Origin: Prochlorococcus sp. AG-412-J13
GTDB taxonomy: Bacteria; Cyanobacteriota; Cyanobacteriia; PCC-6307; Cyanobiaceae
Length of the DNA stretch: 44,680 nucleotides
NCBI GenBank assembly: GCA_003214815.1
Contig: QCLE01000014.1
Coordinates: 1-44,680, forward strand
Direction of reading: 5' to 3'
How positions within the stretch are numbered: the stretch's first letter is position 1; each line of letters opens with the position of its first letter. Shown one piece after another: positions 27,845-38,326 of the stretch. Below the pieces are notes generated by a model. It saw only the letters and a program-made list of their open reading frames with translations. It did no database searches and was not told the origin of the DNA. The translations under genes and the position numbers were made by a program.

Positions 27845-27877
27845 AGTTAAATGTTCATTTTTATCTAAATATAATAG

Positions 27878-28252
27878 ATGCCCACCATCTCGCAATTAAT
27901 AGGTTCAGAAAGAAAACGTCTGACAAGGAAAACAAAATCTCCTGCATTAAAAGCTTGCCCTGAGAGAAGAGGGGTATGTACAAGAGTCTATACATCAACA
28001 CCAAAAAAACCTAATTCAGCTTTGAGAAAAGTTGCTAGGGTTAGATTAACTTCTGGTTTCGAAGTAACGGCTTATATACCTGGTATTGGACATAACTTGC
28101 AAGAACACTCTGTAGTCCTACTTAGGGGTGGAAGAGTTAAAGATTTACCAGGAGTTAGATATCATATAATTAGAGGAACTTTAGATACGGCTGGAGTCAA
28201 GGATAGGCGTCAATCCAGATCTAAGTATGGAGCAAAAGCTCCAAAAGATTAA
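27878..28252 (+). CDS. rpsL: 30S ribosomal protein S12
   Basis: S12 sits at the decoding centre and controls accuracy. The 124-residue protein begins [20 protein letters not shown], has [20 protein letters not shown] and [16 protein letters not shown]. The streptomycin-sensitivity lysines in TPKKPNS and GGRVKDLPG are the wild-type residues. First gene of the str operon rpsL-rpsG-fusA-tufA; rpsG follows after 26 bp. Confidence 0.98.
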   Translation: MPTISQLIGSERKRLTRKTKSPALKACPERRGVCTRVYTSTPKKPNSALRKVARVRLTSGFEVTAYIPGIGHNLQEHSVVLLRGGRVKDLPGVRYHIIRGTLDTAGVKDRRQSRSKYGAKAPKD

Positions 28253-28278
28253 TTTGTAAACATCACTTTCTCAAAAAA

Positions 28279-28749
28279 ATGTCACGTCGTAATGCAGCAG
28301 TAAAAAGACCAGTTCTTCCAGATCCACAATTTAATAGTCGCCTTGCTTCAATGATGATTTCTCGATTGATGAAACATGGTAAAAAATCCACAGCTCAAAG
28401 AATATTGTCTGATGCTTTTTCCTTAATAAGTGAGAGAACAGGTGGGAATGCAGTCGAATTATTTGAAACAGCTGTAAAAAATGCTACTCCTCTTGTCGAG
28501 GTAAGAGCTAGAAGAGTTGGTGGTGCAACATATCAAGTACCCATGGAAGTTCGCCAAGAGAGGGGTACAGCTATGGCACTAAGATGGCTTGTTTCATTTT
28601 CACGTGCAAGAAATGGCAAAAGTATGTCTCAAAAACTTGCTGGTGAGTTGATGGATGCAGCAAATGAAACTGGTAGTGCCGTTAAAAAAAGAGAAGACAC
28701 TCACAAAATGGCTGAAGCTAACAAAGCTTTTGCACATTACAGATATTAA
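28279..28749 (+). CDS. rpsG: 30S ribosomal protein S7
   Basis: S7 nucleates assembly of the 30S head and is often the autoregulator of the str operon. The 156-residue protein begins [20 protein letters not shown] and has [19 protein letters not shown], followed by [20 protein letters not shown], all diagnostic. The 97-bp gap to fusA is large for this operon and holds a possible internal promoter. Confidence 0.98.
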   Translation: MSRRNAAVKRPVLPDPQFNSRLASMMISRLMKHGKKSTAQRILSDAFSLISERTGGNAVELFETAVKNATPLVEVRARRVGGATYQVPMEVRQERGTAMALRWLVSFSRARNGKSMSQKLAGELMDAANETGSAVKKREDTHKMAEANKAFAHYRY

Positions 28750-28808
28750 TTTCATCAAAAAGGTACTTAAGTAGTTTATTATTATAAAAGTTTGCTTTTA
28801 GAGTGAAC

Positions 28809-28814
28809 TATAAT
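28809..28814 (+). promoter_or_regulatory. Candidate -10 box before fusA
   Basis: Consensus TATAAT within the rpsG-fusA gap; it would start transcription about 26 nt upstream of the fusA TTG. No -35 at standard spacing, so it is only suggestive of an internal promoter for fusA-tufA. Confidence 0.35.
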
Positions 28815-28846
28815 TATCAAAAATTATTTTATTTGGAGCTTTAAAA

Positions 28847-30922
28847 TTGGCACGCGACTTTCCCCTAGAACGAGTAAGGAACATAGGTATAGCCGCTCAT
28901 ATTGATGCAGGGAAGACAACAACAACTGAAAGAATTTTGTTTTATTCAGGTGTAGTTCACAAGATAGGAGAGGTTCATGATGGTGCTGCCGTAACAGATT
29001 GGATGGCTCAAGAAAGAGAAAGAGGTATAACTATTACTGCTGCTGCAATATCTACTAGTTGGCAAGATCATAGAATTAATATTATTGATACCCCTGGACA
29101 CGTTGATTTTACTATTGAGGTGGAAAGATCAATGCGCGTCTTAGATGGAGTCATAGCTGTATTTTGCGCAGTTGGTGGAGTTCAGCCTCAATCAGAAACA
29201 GTTTGGCGTCAAGCCGATAGATACTCTGTTCCAAGAATGGTTTTTGTTAATAAAATGGACAGAACTGGTGCAGATTTTTTAAAGGTTAATAAGCAAATTA
29301 AAGATCGTCTAAAGGCAAATGCACTCCCAATTCAGCTACCTATTGGAGCTGAAGGTGATCTCACAGGTATTATTGATTTAGTAGCCAACAAAGCTTATCT
29401 TTACAAAAATGACTTAGGTACTGATATCGAAGAAGCACCAATTCCATCTGAAATGCAGGATGAAGCTGCTGAGTGGAGATCTAAGTTGATGGAAAGTGTT
29501 GCAGAAAATGATGAAGAGTTAATAGAAATATTCCTTGAAACAGGAGAACTGTCTGAAGAACAACTTAAAAAAGGAATCAGGGAAGGAGTTTTAAAACATG
29601 GATTAGTTCCAGTACTATGCGGTTCAGCTTTTAAGAATAAAGGAGTCCAACTTGTTTTAGATGCTGTTGTTGATTACTTACCAGCGCCAGTTGACGTAAA
29701 ACCAATACAAGGAGTTTTACCAAGTGGTAAGGAAGATGTAAGACCTTCGGATGATAATGCTCCTTTCAGTGCACTAGCATTTAAAGTGATGTCAGATCCC
29801 TATGGGAAATTAACCTTTGTAAGGATGTATTCAGGTGTACTTTCCAAGGGGAGTTATGTCATGAATTCTACTAAAGATGCTAAAGAGAGAATTTCTAGAT
29901 TAGTAATCTTAAAGGCTGATGAAAGAGAGGAAGTTGATGAATTGAGGGCAGGAGATTTAGGAGCAGTACTAGGTCTTAAGAACACAACAACTGGTGACAC
30001 ATTATGTAATACAGATGATCCCATAGTCTTGGAGACATTGTTTATCCCCGAACCAGTTATCTCAGTTGCAGTTGAGCCAAAAACTAAAGGGGATATGGAA
30101 AAATTATCCAAAGCTTTAACTGCTTTATCTGAAGAGGATCCAACCTTTAGAGTAAGTACAGATCCTGAGACAAATCAAACTGTAATTGCTGGTATGGGTG
30201 AGTTGCACCTAGAAATTCTCGTTGACAGAATGTTAAGGGAATTTAAAGTTGAAGCTAATATTGGAGCTCCTCAGGTTTCATACAGAGAGACCATTAGGTC
30301 TAGTTCTAAAGGTGAGGGTAAATATGCAAGACAAACTGGAGGAAAAGGCCAATATGGTCATGTAATAATTGAAATGGAACCTGCGGAAGTTGGTAAAGGT
30401 TTTGAATTCGTTAACAAAATTGTTGGAGGAGCTGTACCGAAAGAGTACATTGGTCCTGCATCTAATGGCATGAAAGAAACATGTGAATCTGGTGTTCTTG
30501 CAGGTTATCCACTCATTGATGTAAAAGTAACACTAGTCGATGGTTCATTCCACGATGTAGACTCATCTGAAATGGCCTTTAAAATTGCAGGTTCCATGGC
30601 TTTCAAAGATGGTGTTAAAAAATGCAACCCAGTTCTTCTAGAGCCTATGATGAAAGTTGAGGTCGAAAGTCCTGACGACTTTCTTGGATCTGTAATTGGT
30701 GATCTCTCTTCGAGAAGAGGTCAAGTAGAAGGACAATCTGTTGATGATGGATTGTCTAAGGTACAGGCCAAAGTGCCTTTAGCCGAAATGTTCGGTTATG
30801 CCACTCAACTCCGATCAATGACTCAAGGTCGGGGTATATTTTCAATGGAGTTCGCAAATTATGAGGAAGTTCCTCGTAATGTTGCTGAAGCTATCATTTC
30901 CAAGAATCAGGGCAACTCCTGA
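28847..30922 (+). CDS. fusA: Elongation factor G
   Basis: GTPase that drives ribosomal translocation. G1 is [16 protein letters not shown]2 [10 protein letters not shown]3 DTPGHVDFT and G4 NKMDRTGAD. Domains II-V follow, with the domain IV stretch [15 protein letters not shown] and the C-terminal [13 protein letters not shown]. At 691 residues it is full length. The start is TTG at 28847, supported by a GGAG at 28835-28838 eight bases upstream and by the conserved [16 protein letters not shown]-terminus. It lies between rpsG and tufA. Confidence 0.98.
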   Translation: MARDFPLERVRNIGIAAHIDAGKTTTTERILFYSGVVHKIGEVHDGAAVTDWMAQERERGITITAAAISTSWQDHRINIIDTPGHVDFTIEVERSMRVLDGVIAVFCAVGGVQPQSETVWRQADRYSVPRMVFVNKMDRTGADFLKVNKQIKDRLKANALPIQLPIGAEGDLTGIIDLVANKAYLYKNDLGTDIEEAPIPSEMQDEAAEWRSKLMESVAENDEELIEIFLETGELSEEQLKKGIREGVLKHGLVPVLCGSAFKNKGVQLVLDAVVDYLPAPVDVKPIQGVLPSGKEDVRPSDDNAPFSALAFKVMSDPYGKLTFVRMYSGVLSKGSYVMNSTKDAKERISRLVILKADEREEVDELRAGDLGAVLGLKNTTTGDTLCNTDDPIVLETLFIPEPVISVAVEPKTKGDMEKLSKALTALSEEDPTFRVSTDPETNQTVIAGMGELHLEILVDRMLREFKVEANIGAPQVSYRETIRSSSKGEGKYARQTGGKGQYGHVIIEMEPAEVGKGFEFVNKIVGGAVPKEYIGPASNGMKETCESGVLAGYPLIDVKVTLVDGSFHDVDSSEMAFKIAGSMAFKDGVKKCNPVLLEPMMKVEVESPDDFLGSVIGDLSSRRGQVEGQSVDDGLSKVQAKVPLAEMFGYATQLRSMTQGRGIFSMEFANYEEVPRNVAEAIISKNQGNS

Positions 30923-30966
30923 TCTCTAAACTAAACACTATTAAACCCTCGATTCTTTAATTCAAA

Positions 30967-32166
30967 ATGGCTCGCGAGAAGTTCGAAAGGAACAAACCAC
31001 ATGTCAACATAGGTACTATTGGCCATGTTGATCATGGAAAAACAACACTTACTGCTGCTATTACAAACGTATTAGCTAAAAAAGGTCAAGCTCAAGCTCA
31101 AGACTATGGAGACATTGACGGTGCTCCTGAAGAAAGAGAGCGTGGCATTACTATCAATACAGCTCACGTCGAATATGAAACAGAAGGCAGACATTATGCG
31201 CATGTTGATTGCCCTGGACATGCCGATTATGTAAAAAACATGATTACAGGGGCCGCACAAATGGATGGAGCTATCCTGGTTTGTGCAGCTACAGATGGCC
31301 CTATGGCACAAACTAAAGAGCATATTCTTTTAGCTAAACAAGTAGGTGTACCTGCTCTTGTAGTAGCTCTCAACAAGTGCGATATGGTCGATGATGAAGA
31401 AATTATTGAACTTGTCGAAATGGAAATTAGAGAACTTTTAGATAGTTATGACTTCCCTGGAGATGACATTCCTATAGTTCAAGTTTCAGGTCTAAAAGCT
31501 CTCGAAGGTGATTCAACTTGGGAATCAAAGATTGAAGAATTAATGAAAGCAGTCGATGCTAGCATTCCTGAACCTGAAAGAGAAGTTGATAAACCATTCT
31601 TGATGGCAGTTGAAGACGTTTTCTCTATTACTGGTAGAGGAACTGTTGCTACTGGAAGAATTGAAAGGGGAAAAGTTAAGGTTGGAGAAGAAGTAGAAAT
31701 AGTTGGAATAAGAGACACAAGAGTAACAACTGTTACTGGAGTTGAAATGTTCCGAAAACTTCTTGATGAAGGTATGGCTGGCGATAATGTTGGTTTACTG
31801 TTACGTGGTGTCCAGAAAGAAGATATTGAGAGAGGAATGGTTCTTGTTAAGAAAGGATCTATTACCCCTCATACTCAGTTTGAAGGAGAAGTTTATGTTC
31901 TCAAAAAAGAAGAGGGTGGAAGACATACTCCTTTCTTTGCAGGATATAGACCTCAGTTCTACATCAGAACAACTGATGTTACAGGTCAAATAACCGCATT
32001 TACCTCTGATGATGGCTCTAATGTTGAAATGGTTATGCCAGGAGACAGAATTAAGATGACTGGCGAATTAATTTGTCCAGTGGCTATTGAACAAGGTATG
32101 CGATTCGCAATCCGTGAAGGTGGACGTACTATCGGTGCTGGAGTTGTTTCTAAAATACTCAAATAA
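30967..32166 (+). CDS. tufA: Elongation factor Tu
   Basis: GTPase that brings aminoacyl-tRNA to the ribosome. G1 is GHVDHGKTT, the switch I region is [12 protein letters not shown]3 is DCPGHADY and G4 NKCDMVDD. The 399-residue length is slightly over the E. coli protein because of the cyanobacterial/plastid insertion around residues 180-195 ([15 protein letters not shown]). Domains II and III follow, ending [14 protein letters not shown]. It is the last gene of the str operon before a hairpin and rpsJ. Other frames inside it are shadows. Confidence 0.99.
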   Translation: MAREKFERNKPHVNIGTIGHVDHGKTTLTAAITNVLAKKGQAQAQDYGDIDGAPEERERGITINTAHVEYETEGRHYAHVDCPGHADYVKNMITGAAQMDGAILVCAATDGPMAQTKEHILLAKQVGVPALVVALNKCDMVDDEEIIELVEMEIRELLDSYDFPGDDIPIVQVSGLKALEGDSTWESKIEELMKAVDASIPEPEREVDKPFLMAVEDVFSITGRGTVATGRIERGKVKVGEEVEIVGIRDTRVTTVTGVEMFRKLLDEGMAGDNVGLLLRGVQKEDIERGMVLVKKGSITPHTQFEGEVYVLKKEEGGRHTPFFAGYRPQFYIRTTDVTGQITAFTSDDGSNVEMVMPGDRIKMTGELICPVAIEQGMRFAIREGGRTIGAGVVSKILK

Positions 32167-32199
32167 TATATTTGAATTTTAAAAATTTAACCTCAATCA

Positions 32200-32252
32200 T
32201 CTAGTATAGGTATATGGACAAGGGTCATTTTTATCAATGACCCTTCACTAGA
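32200..32252 (+). promoter_or_regulatory. Strong hairpin between tufA and rpsJ
   Basis: A perfect 10-bp stem: AAGGGTCATT (32220-32229) pairs with AATGACCCTT (32236-32245) around a 6-nt loop. It is enclosed by a second, distal pairing of TCTAGT (32200-32205) with ACTAGA (32247-32252). No T run follows, so it is not a standard intrinsic terminator. It ends only 14 nt before the rpsJ ATG, so it may be a leader structure, a processing site between tufA and rpsJ mRNA, or a protein-binding site. Confidence 0.7.
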
Positions 32253-32266
32253 AGTTATTTGAAACT

Positions 32267-32587
32267 ATGACTGCATCAATTGCACAACAAAAAATAAGAA
32301 TAAGGCTGAAAGCATTTGATAGACGAATGCTAGATTTATCTTGCGACAAAATAATCCAAACTGCTGATACTACTTCAGCCTCAGCAATAGGTCCAATACC
32401 TTTACCTACAAAAAGGAAGATTTATTGTGTCCTAAGATCACCACATGTAGATAAAGATTCTAGAGAGCATTTTGAAACAAGAACACATCGAAGAATAATA
32501 GATATCTATAGTCCTTCTGCAAAAACTATTGATGCTTTAATGAAACTAGATCTCCCTAGTGGTGTAGATATAGAAGTTAAACTTTAA
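32267..32587 (+). CDS. rpsJ: 30S ribosomal protein S10
   Basis: S10 belongs to the 30S head and also acts in transcription antitermination as NusE. The 106-residue protein has [50 protein letters not shown] and a C-terminal [11 protein letters not shown], all typical. In cyanobacteria rpsJ follows tufA instead of heading the S10 operon, as here. A strong hairpin precedes it. Confidence 0.98.
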   Translation: MTASIAQQKIRIRLKAFDRRMLDLSCDKIIQTADTTSASAIGPIPLPTKRKIYCVLRSPHVDKDSREHFETRTHRRIIDIYSPSAKTIDALMKLDLPSGVDIEVKL

Positions 32588-32642
32588 TAAATCCCGAAAC
32601 CCCCATAAATTGGTTAGTATAAAATAATATAATGAGGTTTAA

Positions 32643-33299
32643 ATGGGAGAACTCTCAGTAAGGGAATTACCTTTATTTCCTTTGCCGGAGGTGGTTCTTT
32701 TCCCTCAAGAAGTATTGCCTTTACATATTTTTGAATCGAGATATAGGATCATGCTTCAATCTGTTCTTGAGAATGATTCTATGTTTGGAGTTATAAAGTG
32801 GGATCCAAATACTAAAAGTATGGCTAACGTTGGATGTTGCGCACAAATTATAAAACATCAAACTGCAGAGGATGGGAGAAGTAATATTATCACTCTCGGA
32901 CAACAAAGATTTCAAGTCTTAGAAATTATGCGTTCGACGCCATTTTGTTCCGCGATGGTTAGTTGGATTAGTGATGAAAATATTGATGACTTTCAAAAAT
33001 TAGATTCTTTAAAAGATTCAGTAAAAGAAGCACTTAGTGATGTTATTACTTTAACAAGTAAATTGACTAATACTAAGAAAAATCTACCTGATAAATTACC
33101 TGACAACCCTATGGATTTATCATTTTGGATAGGATCCCATTTGGGCGGTCCTGTTGCTGAGGAACAGCAAAGACTTCTTGAGGAAAGAAATACTTTTACC
33201 CGTTTACAAAGAGAATATGAAATGCTTGATCATACAAGAAAACAACTTGCAGCAAGAACAGCATTGAAAGAAAGTTTTCCTGATATAAAAGAAAATTAA
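32643..33299 (+). CDS. Lon N-terminal-domain (LON substrate-binding) protein
   Basis: A stand-alone LON/PUA-like domain without the ATPase and protease parts of Lon. It starts ELSVRELPLFPLPEVVLFPQ, followed by LPLHIFESRYRIML, the LON signature. The helical C-terminus (EEQQRLLEERNTFTRLQREYEMLDHTRKQL) is predicted coiled coil. The 218 residues fit the cyanobacterial and plastid family with no known reaction; a role in substrate recognition or ubiquitin-like adaptor functions has not been shown to my knowledge. The stop codon is followed immediately by the ATG of the methyltransferase gene, so they are co-translated. Confidence 0.9.
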   Translation: MGELSVRELPLFPLPEVVLFPQEVLPLHIFESRYRIMLQSVLENDSMFGVIKWDPNTKSMANVGCCAQIIKHQTAEDGRSNIITLGQQRFQVLEIMRSTPFCSAMVSWISDENIDDFQKLDSLKDSVKEALSDVITLTSKLTNTKKNLPDKLPDNPMDLSFWIGSHLGGPVAEEQQRLLEERNTFTRLQREYEMLDHTRKQLAARTALKESFPDIKEN

Positions 33300-34235
33300 A
33301 TGTTTGAATTATTATTCGCTGTTGTTTTACTAGTTTTATTCTTTCTAGTCCTATCTATAGTTTGGAGAATTAATGCTAGAAAATATATTTCTTCCGGTAC
33401 AGTGGCTTCTGCATATGATGCTTGGACTAAGGATAAATTACTTGAGAGATTGTGGGGAGAACATATACATTTGGGTTTTTATCCCTCAGGAAAAAAAAAT
33501 ATTGATTTTAGAAAGGCTAAAGTTCAGTTTGTTCATGAATTAGTCAAATGGAGTGGTTTAGATAAATTGCCAAAGGGATCCAGAATACTCGATGTAGGTT
33601 GTGGAATAGGGGGAAGTTCTAGGATTCTTGCAGAATATTATGGGTTTAATGTCACTGGCGTTACAATTAGTCCCGCTCAAGTTAAAAGAGCAAGAGAACT
33701 GACTCCTCATGGGCTAAATTGCAACTTTCAAGTTATGGATGCTTTGGATTTGAAATTTGAAGATGGATCATTTGATGCGGTCTGGAGTGTTGAGGCTGGT
33801 GCACACATGAATGATAAAACTAGGTTTGCAGATGAAATGCTGAGAACTCTAAGACCTGGAGGCTATTTGGCGCTGGCTGATTGGAACTCAAGAAACCTCA
33901 AGTCATACCCTCCATCATTTTTGGAGAAATTGGTTCTTAAACAATTACTTGAACAATGGGTACATCCTAATTTTATTAGCATTAACGAATTTGGTAACAT
34001 TCTTAGAACTAACAAAAATAGTTCAGGAAGAGTTATTTCTGAAAATTGGAATTCCTATACAAATCCTTCATGGTACGACTCTATTATTGAAGGCATTCGA
34101 AGGCCCTACGCAATTTTGTCACTTGGTCCATTTGCACTAGTGAAGTCGATTAGAGAAATTCCAACAATACTTCTCATGAATTGGGCATTTAGCAAAGGTT
34201 TAATGGAGTTTGGAGTTTATAAATGTAGAGGTTAA
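33300..34235 (+). CDS. MPBQ/MSBQ methyltransferase (tocopherol and plastoquinone pathway)
   Basis: SAM-dependent methyltransferase that closely resembles, from memory, Synechocystis sll0418, which methylates 2-methyl-6-phytyl- and 2-methyl-6-solanesyl-benzoquinol. Residues 1-24 are a hydrophobic membrane anchor. SAM motif I is ILDVGCGIGGSS (96-107), followed by DGSFDAVWSVEAGAHM. The conserved C-terminal part has ESI-type helices ending SIREIPTILLMNWAFSKGLMEFG, as in sll0418. The 311-residue length fits. In an organism with plastoquinone-dependent photosynthesis, the plastoquinone role is likely the essential one. It converges on pheA with one base between stop codons. Confidence 0.9.
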   Translation: MFELLFAVVLLVLFFLVLSIVWRINARKYISSGTVASAYDAWTKDKLLERLWGEHIHLGFYPSGKKNIDFRKAKVQFVHELVKWSGLDKLPKGSRILDVGCGIGGSSRILAEYYGFNVTGVTISPAQVKRARELTPHGLNCNFQVMDALDLKFEDGSFDAVWSVEAGAHMNDKTRFADEMLRTLRPGGYLALADWNSRNLKSYPPSFLEKLVLKQLLEQWVHPNFISINEFGNILRTNKNSSGRVISENWNSYTNPSWYDSIIEGIRRPYAILSLGPFALVKSIREIPTILLMNWAFSKGLMEFGVYKCRG

Positions 34236-34236
34236 A

Positions 34237-35082
34237 TTAATCTAGTTCAACATTTTCAGAAAAATAATTTCCAAAATCCACAAAATTCTTGCAAAGTGGC
34301 TTTAGCTTATTTTTTAATTCAAGAAAATTTTTAATGTTATTTTGATTATTTATTTCTAAATCAATATAAATTATATATTCGCCTAATTCTCTTTTTGAAG
34401 GTCTTGATTCAATTTTACTCATATTAAATCCAAAATCTGCAATATTATTTATAGCTTTGAGCAAAGCACCAGGTTTATTTGATATTAATGAGAAAGCAAA
34501 ACTTGCAATATTAGCCAAATTTGAATTTGATTCCTTGCTCAATAAGACAAATCTAGTGCAATTACCTGGAACATCATTAATAGGAAAGGCTAATTCTTTA
34601 AGTCCTTCTATTTGAATTAATGATTTTGAACCGATAGCAGCTCTGAATTTACTCCCTTTAACCATATTGACAGCTTCGGATGTTGAATTTGTTGGGAGAG
34701 GAATTGCATTTGGAAGATTTTCAGATAACCATTCTGAACATTGAGCTAATGCTTGAGGATGAGATAATACTTCTGAAATGTTTGAAAGTTCTCCATCACT
34801 AATTAATGCATGTTTAATAGGTAAAACAATTGCTTTATTTATAAAGATTTCAGGAAATTTCCAAAGCGCATCAAGGGTGGCCGTAACTCCTCCCTCTACC
34901 GAATTTTCTATAGGGACTACAGCAGCATCACAATTGTTGTACGCTATTGATTTAATCACCGAATGTAACCCATTACATGGTACAAATATAGGTGTCTGAA
35001 AATTGGCAAGCTTTGATAATATATGAGCTGCTTTTTCTGCGTATGTTCCTTTAGGACCTAAATATGCAACTTGTTTGCGCAT
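34237..35082 (-). CDS. pheA: Prephenate dehydratase
   Basis: Converts prephenate to phenylpyruvate for phenylalanine synthesis. The catalytic domain begins VAYLGPKGTYAEKAA, and the catalytic Thr is T176 in NCTRFVLL. The C-terminal ACT domain (about 192-275) has GALLKAI (205-211) and the ESRP motif (225-228) used for feedback by phenylalanine. At 281 residues it is the monofunctional form without a chorismate mutase domain. Its start faces the DUF1997 gene divergently across 50 bp. Confidence 0.96.
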   Translation of the reverse strand: MRKQVAYLGPKGTYAEKAAHILSKLANFQTPIFVPCNGLHSVIKSIAYNNCDAAVVPIENSVEGGVTATLDALWKFPEIFINKAIVLPIKHALISDGELSNISEVLSHPQALAQCSEWLSENLPNAIPLPTNSTSEAVNMVKGSKFRAAIGSKSLIQIEGLKELAFPINDVPGNCTRFVLLSKESNSNLANIASFAFSLISNKPGALLKAINNIADFGFNMSKIESRPSKRELGEYIIYIDLEINNQNNIKNFLELKNKLKPLCKNFVDFGNYFSENVELD

Positions 35083-35132
35083 GATTAATCGTAAAAAAAA
35101 GAGATCAAATAAGCATTGGAGGAATATAGAAA

Positions 35133-35651
35133 ATGCTATTGTCTTTTGATGCTAAACAGAAACTTAAGCTTTCTGTAACACGTAATAAAGAATATCTTTC
35201 TAAATATCTTTTGGAAGAAGAAAGAGTTGTTGGAGCAATGCTTGACTCCAAAAAATTAGTACCAGAAGGAGTAGGTAGATATAAGTATACAGTAACAAGT
35301 TTTAAGGTTTTTCAATTAGATATTAACCCTGTTGTCTCAATTGCGGTAGAAAATAAAGATGGAATTTTAAAAATGAGTGCCCTTGAAAGTACATTGGATG
35401 GTTTGGGGATGATAGATGATTTTAATCTTATTTTGAAAGCGAATTTGGAAGCAACTGAAAGTGGTTTAGAAGGAGAGGCGCTTCTTGGGGTATCAGTGAG
35501 CCAACCCCCTCTACTGAAGCTGGTACCAAAGAAAATTTTGGAATCTACTGGTCATTCGGTATTAAATGGGATTCTGTTGGGTATAAAGTCAAGGGTTCAA
35601 CAGCAACTAGTAAAAGATTTTTTAGATTGGTGTAAATTAAATAAGATTTGA
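35133..35651 (+). CDS. DUF1997 family protein
   Basis: A 172-residue soluble protein of a family found in cyanobacteria and plants, with no enzymatic motif that I recognise. It has an N-terminal [30 protein letters not shown] block and a C-terminal [19 protein letters not shown] segment typical of DUF1997, an SRPBCC/START-like fold by memory. A clear ribosome-binding site, GGAGG (35118-35122), sits 10 nt before the ATG, unusually good for this genome. Its 3' end overlaps the rnhB stop codon by 15 bp on opposite strands. Confidence 0.82.
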   Translation: MLLSFDAKQKLKLSVTRNKEYLSKYLLEEERVVGAMLDSKKLVPEGVGRYKYTVTSFKVFQLDINPVVSIAVENKDGILKMSALESTLDGLGMIDDFNLILKANLEATESGLEGEALLGVSVSQPPLLKLVPKKILESTGHSVLNGILLGIKSRVQQQLVKDFLDWCKLNKI

Positions 35652-36254
35652 TTTTTTTAAAAAACTTTTCCTATGAAGTTTAGTTATTCCATTTTTTTTG
35701 ATTAATGAAAGGTGGTCTTTAGTACCATAACCTTTATTTTGAAATATCAAGTATCCTGAGTATTTTTTTTCTAACCTCTCCATTAAATTGTCCCGAGAAA
35801 CTTTGGCAACTATGCTTGCTGAAGCTATCGAGATAAACTTTGAGTCTCCAGATACTATGTTTTTCTGAACTCCTTTCCATGGCCTTAATAATAAGGGGCC
35901 ATCAATTATTAATTCAGATGGCTTCTCTTGTAATTTTTTTAAAGCTCTTATCATTGAAAGCTCTGTAGCAACTCTGATACCTAACTTATCTATTTCTCTA
36001 GCTGAAGATTGCCCAATTCCATAATCTGAAGAGAGTAATAAAATTTTTGGTAAAAGTAATTTTCTTTTTTTTGGAGTTAGTTTTTTACTATCTGTTACTC
36101 CAAATTGTTTTAAGATAAATTTATTTTTTTCATTTAATACTACAGCTGCTGAAAAAACTGGACCAAAAATTGCTCCCCTTCCAACTTCATCTATTCCAAC
36201 TTCGGATATTTTATTCAAGGCTTGCTGAAGATCTTCTTCTTTTTTTTCTTGCAT
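35637..36254 (-). CDS. rnhB: Ribonuclease HII
   Basis: Removes RNA strands and single ribonucleotides from RNA-DNA hybrids. The metal-binding residues begin with D22-E23 in [15 protein letters not shown], followed by the Asp in LIIDGPLLL and the Asp of [13 protein letters not shown]. The length of 205 residues is normal. The ATG at 36254 lies 44 nt inside the end of rne, in another frame, so rnhB is probably translated from the rne transcript. The rne-rnhB order is common in cyanobacteria. Its 3' end overlaps the convergent DUF1997 gene. Confidence 0.95.
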   Translation of the reverse strand: MQEKKEEDLQQALNKISEVGIDEVGRGAIFGPVFSAAVVLNEKNKFILKQFGVTDSKKLTPKKRKLLLPKILLLSSDYGIGQSSAREIDKLGIRVATELSMIRALKKLQEKPSELIIDGPLLLRPWKGVQKNIVSGDSKFISIASASIVAKVSRDNLMERLEKKYSGYLIFQNKGYGTKDHLSLIKKNGITKLHRKSFLKKSNLI

Positions 36255-38031
36255 TGTTTAGCTCATCTGTAAGTTCAATTTCATCGTTTTTATCTTTAAA
36301 TACAACTTCATTATTTTCATTAGTTTTATTTGTTGATTTATCTTTAGAATTTGTATTTTCTTCAATTTTAATTTGAATCTTTTCTTCTCCCGAATTTGAG
36401 ATTTTTTTAATTTCTTTTGCTTTTGTTTTTTTATTATCTAAGGGTTTTTTTGTTTCCTTATTAATGTCTTTTAAACGCACAAAATTATTGCTTGTAAGAT
36501 ATTCTTTACCTAACTTTATGAGTGGATTAATACCTAATTGACTGAAAACAATTTTTTCTTCATTAGTAAGATCAACTGTTATTATATTTTTTTCTTTTGA
36601 ATTTGATTGGTTCAAATTATCATTATCATTTTCTTTTTTATTAGAAGAATTCTCTTTGCTTAGGTCTTTAGAATTAAGTAATTCCTTGTCAATTATTTTT
36701 TCCTGCTCATCAGTTGATTGAGAAGTATACATATCTAAAGATTTTAGATTGTTTGATTGATTAGATTTATTTTCAACATTGTTAATTTTTAAGTTAGAAA
36801 TTTCGTGATTTAATATATTTTCTACATGTCCAGTACCATCGCATGTAGAACATTTTTTACCGAATAATTCATATATATTTTGACCTTGTCTTTTTCTGGT
36901 TAACTCCACTAAGCCTAATTCAGTAAGCTGAGCTATTTGAGGCCTGGCAGAATCATCTTTTATTGCTGAGGTAAAATGCTCAAGTAACTGAAATTGATCT
37001 CTTCTAGATTCCATATCAATAAAATCTACTACTATAACTCCACCAATATTTCTTAATTTCATTTGTCTTGAGATTTCAACTGCTGCTTCGCAGTTCGTCC
37101 ACAAAACGGTTTGTCTTGAGTTGGCGGATCTTGTAAATGAACCAGAGTTTACATCGATTACTGTTAAAGCTTCAGTAGGTTCGATAATGATATACCCTCC
37201 CGAAGGAAGATCTACTCTAGGCTGGAGAGCTTTTTGAATTGTTTTCTTAATTTCGTACTTCTCGAAAATATGTTGGTTTAAACTGTTATTGTGAAATTCA
37301 ATATCTATATCAGATTCATAATTTATTAAAAAATCTTTTGCCCTTGCAACTGAAAATTTACTATCGATAATTATGCTTTTAGTTGATTCTTTAATATGAT
37401 CTCTTAGGATCTTAAGAGAGAAATCATCATCTCTTTTTATTAAATTTGGCGGATTAGAAGTCTCAGAAACTTTTAGTACATTTTCCCATTGTTGAATTAA
37501 ATATTCTAAATCTTCAATTAAAAGTTCTTCTTTTATCTTTTCAGCCTCTGTTCTAAATAACAAGCCTGTGCTAGGTGGTTTTATTAAAACCCCAAGAGCT
37601 TTTAAACGGCTTCGTTCTGTTTCTGTATTTATTTTTCTCGAAATATTTACTCCTTGGCCATATGGCTGTAATATTAAGTATTTTCCTGGGATTGAAATAC
37701 TTCCGGTCAGTCTGGGCCCTTTAGATCCAGTGGGTTCCTTTATTACTTGTACTAAAACTTTTTGTTTTGGTTCTAGTAATTCAGTTATTCCAAATGTCCC
37801 TTTTTTAAGTCTTAGTGGACCTAAATCTGAAACATGGATGAATCCATTTTTCTCACTTTCACCAATATTTATGAAAGCGGCATCAATGCCAGGTAGAACA
37901 TTTTCAACTGTTCCTAAAAAAATATCACCAATTTGATATTGACCTTGTGCGACGATTAATTCATCAATTCGATCATCTGTGAGTAGTGCTGCAATTCGAG
38001 CCTGCTCAGCGATGATAATTTGCTGAGACAT
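36211..38031 (-). CDS. rne: Ribonuclease E/G
   Basis: Single-strand endoribonuclease that initiates mRNA decay and processes rRNA. The N-terminal half has an S1 domain (about 36-110, ending GFIHVSDLG), catalytic D293 (DVNSGSFTR) and D336 (VVDFIDM), and the zinc-link C394 and C397 in CSTCDG. These match E. coli D303, D346, C404 and C407 in spacing. Residues from about 410 are a disordered Lys/Asn/Glu/Ser-rich tail. It ends [12 protein letters not shown], a version of the arginine-rich terminal motif that recruits PNPase in cyanobacteria. The 606-residue length is normal. The 3' end overlaps rnhB by 44 nt. Confidence 0.97.
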   Translation of the reverse strand: MSQQIIIAEQARIAALLTDDRIDELIVAQGQYQIGDIFLGTVENVLPGIDAAFINIGESEKNGFIHVSDLGPLRLKKGTFGITELLEPKQKVLVQVIKEPTGSKGPRLTGSISIPGKYLILQPYGQGVNISRKINTETERSRLKALGVLIKPPSTGLLFRTEAEKIKEELLIEDLEYLIQQWENVLKVSETSNPPNLIKRDDDFSLKILRDHIKESTKSIIIDSKFSVARAKDFLINYESDIDIEFHNNSLNQHIFEKYEIKKTIQKALQPRVDLPSGGYIIIEPTEALTVIDVNSGSFTRSANSRQTVLWTNCEAAVEISRQMKLRNIGGVIVVDFIDMESRRDQFQLLEHFTSAIKDDSARPQIAQLTELGLVELTRKRQGQNIYELFGKKCSTCDGTGHVENILNHEISNLKINNVENKSNQSNNLKSLDMYTSQSTDEQEKIIDKELLNSKDLSKENSSNKKENDNDNLNQSNSKEKNIITVDLTNEEKIVFSQLGINPLIKLGKEYLTSNNFVRLKDINKETKKPLDNKKTKAKEIKKISNSGEEKIQIKIEENTNSKDKSTNKTNENNEVVFKDKNDEIELTDELNNARKKRRRSSASLE

Positions 38032-38326
38032 ATAATTGATTCCTAATGATTTGAATTTTGAAAATCATCTAAATTAAATAATTAGATTTTTATCTTTTAA
38101 TAAAGCTATATGTAGCTTTTATTATTTACTTTTTTAAATTAATAAAGTTAATAGTGGTTTAATTCTGCTATTTATAAAGCTTTAAACGATTTTCAAACTA
38201 ATTGAAATTTAATTCATAGCTATGATGATCTCTTAAATTAATCATAACTAGACTAATATTAACATCTAATCACCACTAAAGCACGCTGATACATTATTCT
38301 AATATAGGTGAAATTTTTTATCTAAA
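38032..38326. promoter_or_regulatory. Divergent rne/dapL intergenic region
   Basis: 295 bp without a supportable gene. It holds a hairpin, AAAGCTA (38102-38108) / TAGCTTT (38113-38119) with a TATG loop, which lies in the reverse-strand rne leader 71-88 nt before the rne ATG. TAATAT at 38300-38305 is a possible forward -10 for dapL. The RNase E leader is a site of autoregulation in other bacteria, so the hairpin could matter for rne. Confidence 0.4.

Noticed and set aside
31742-31993. 83-codon forward frame inside tufA
   Set aside because: It is an out-of-frame shadow of EF-Tu.
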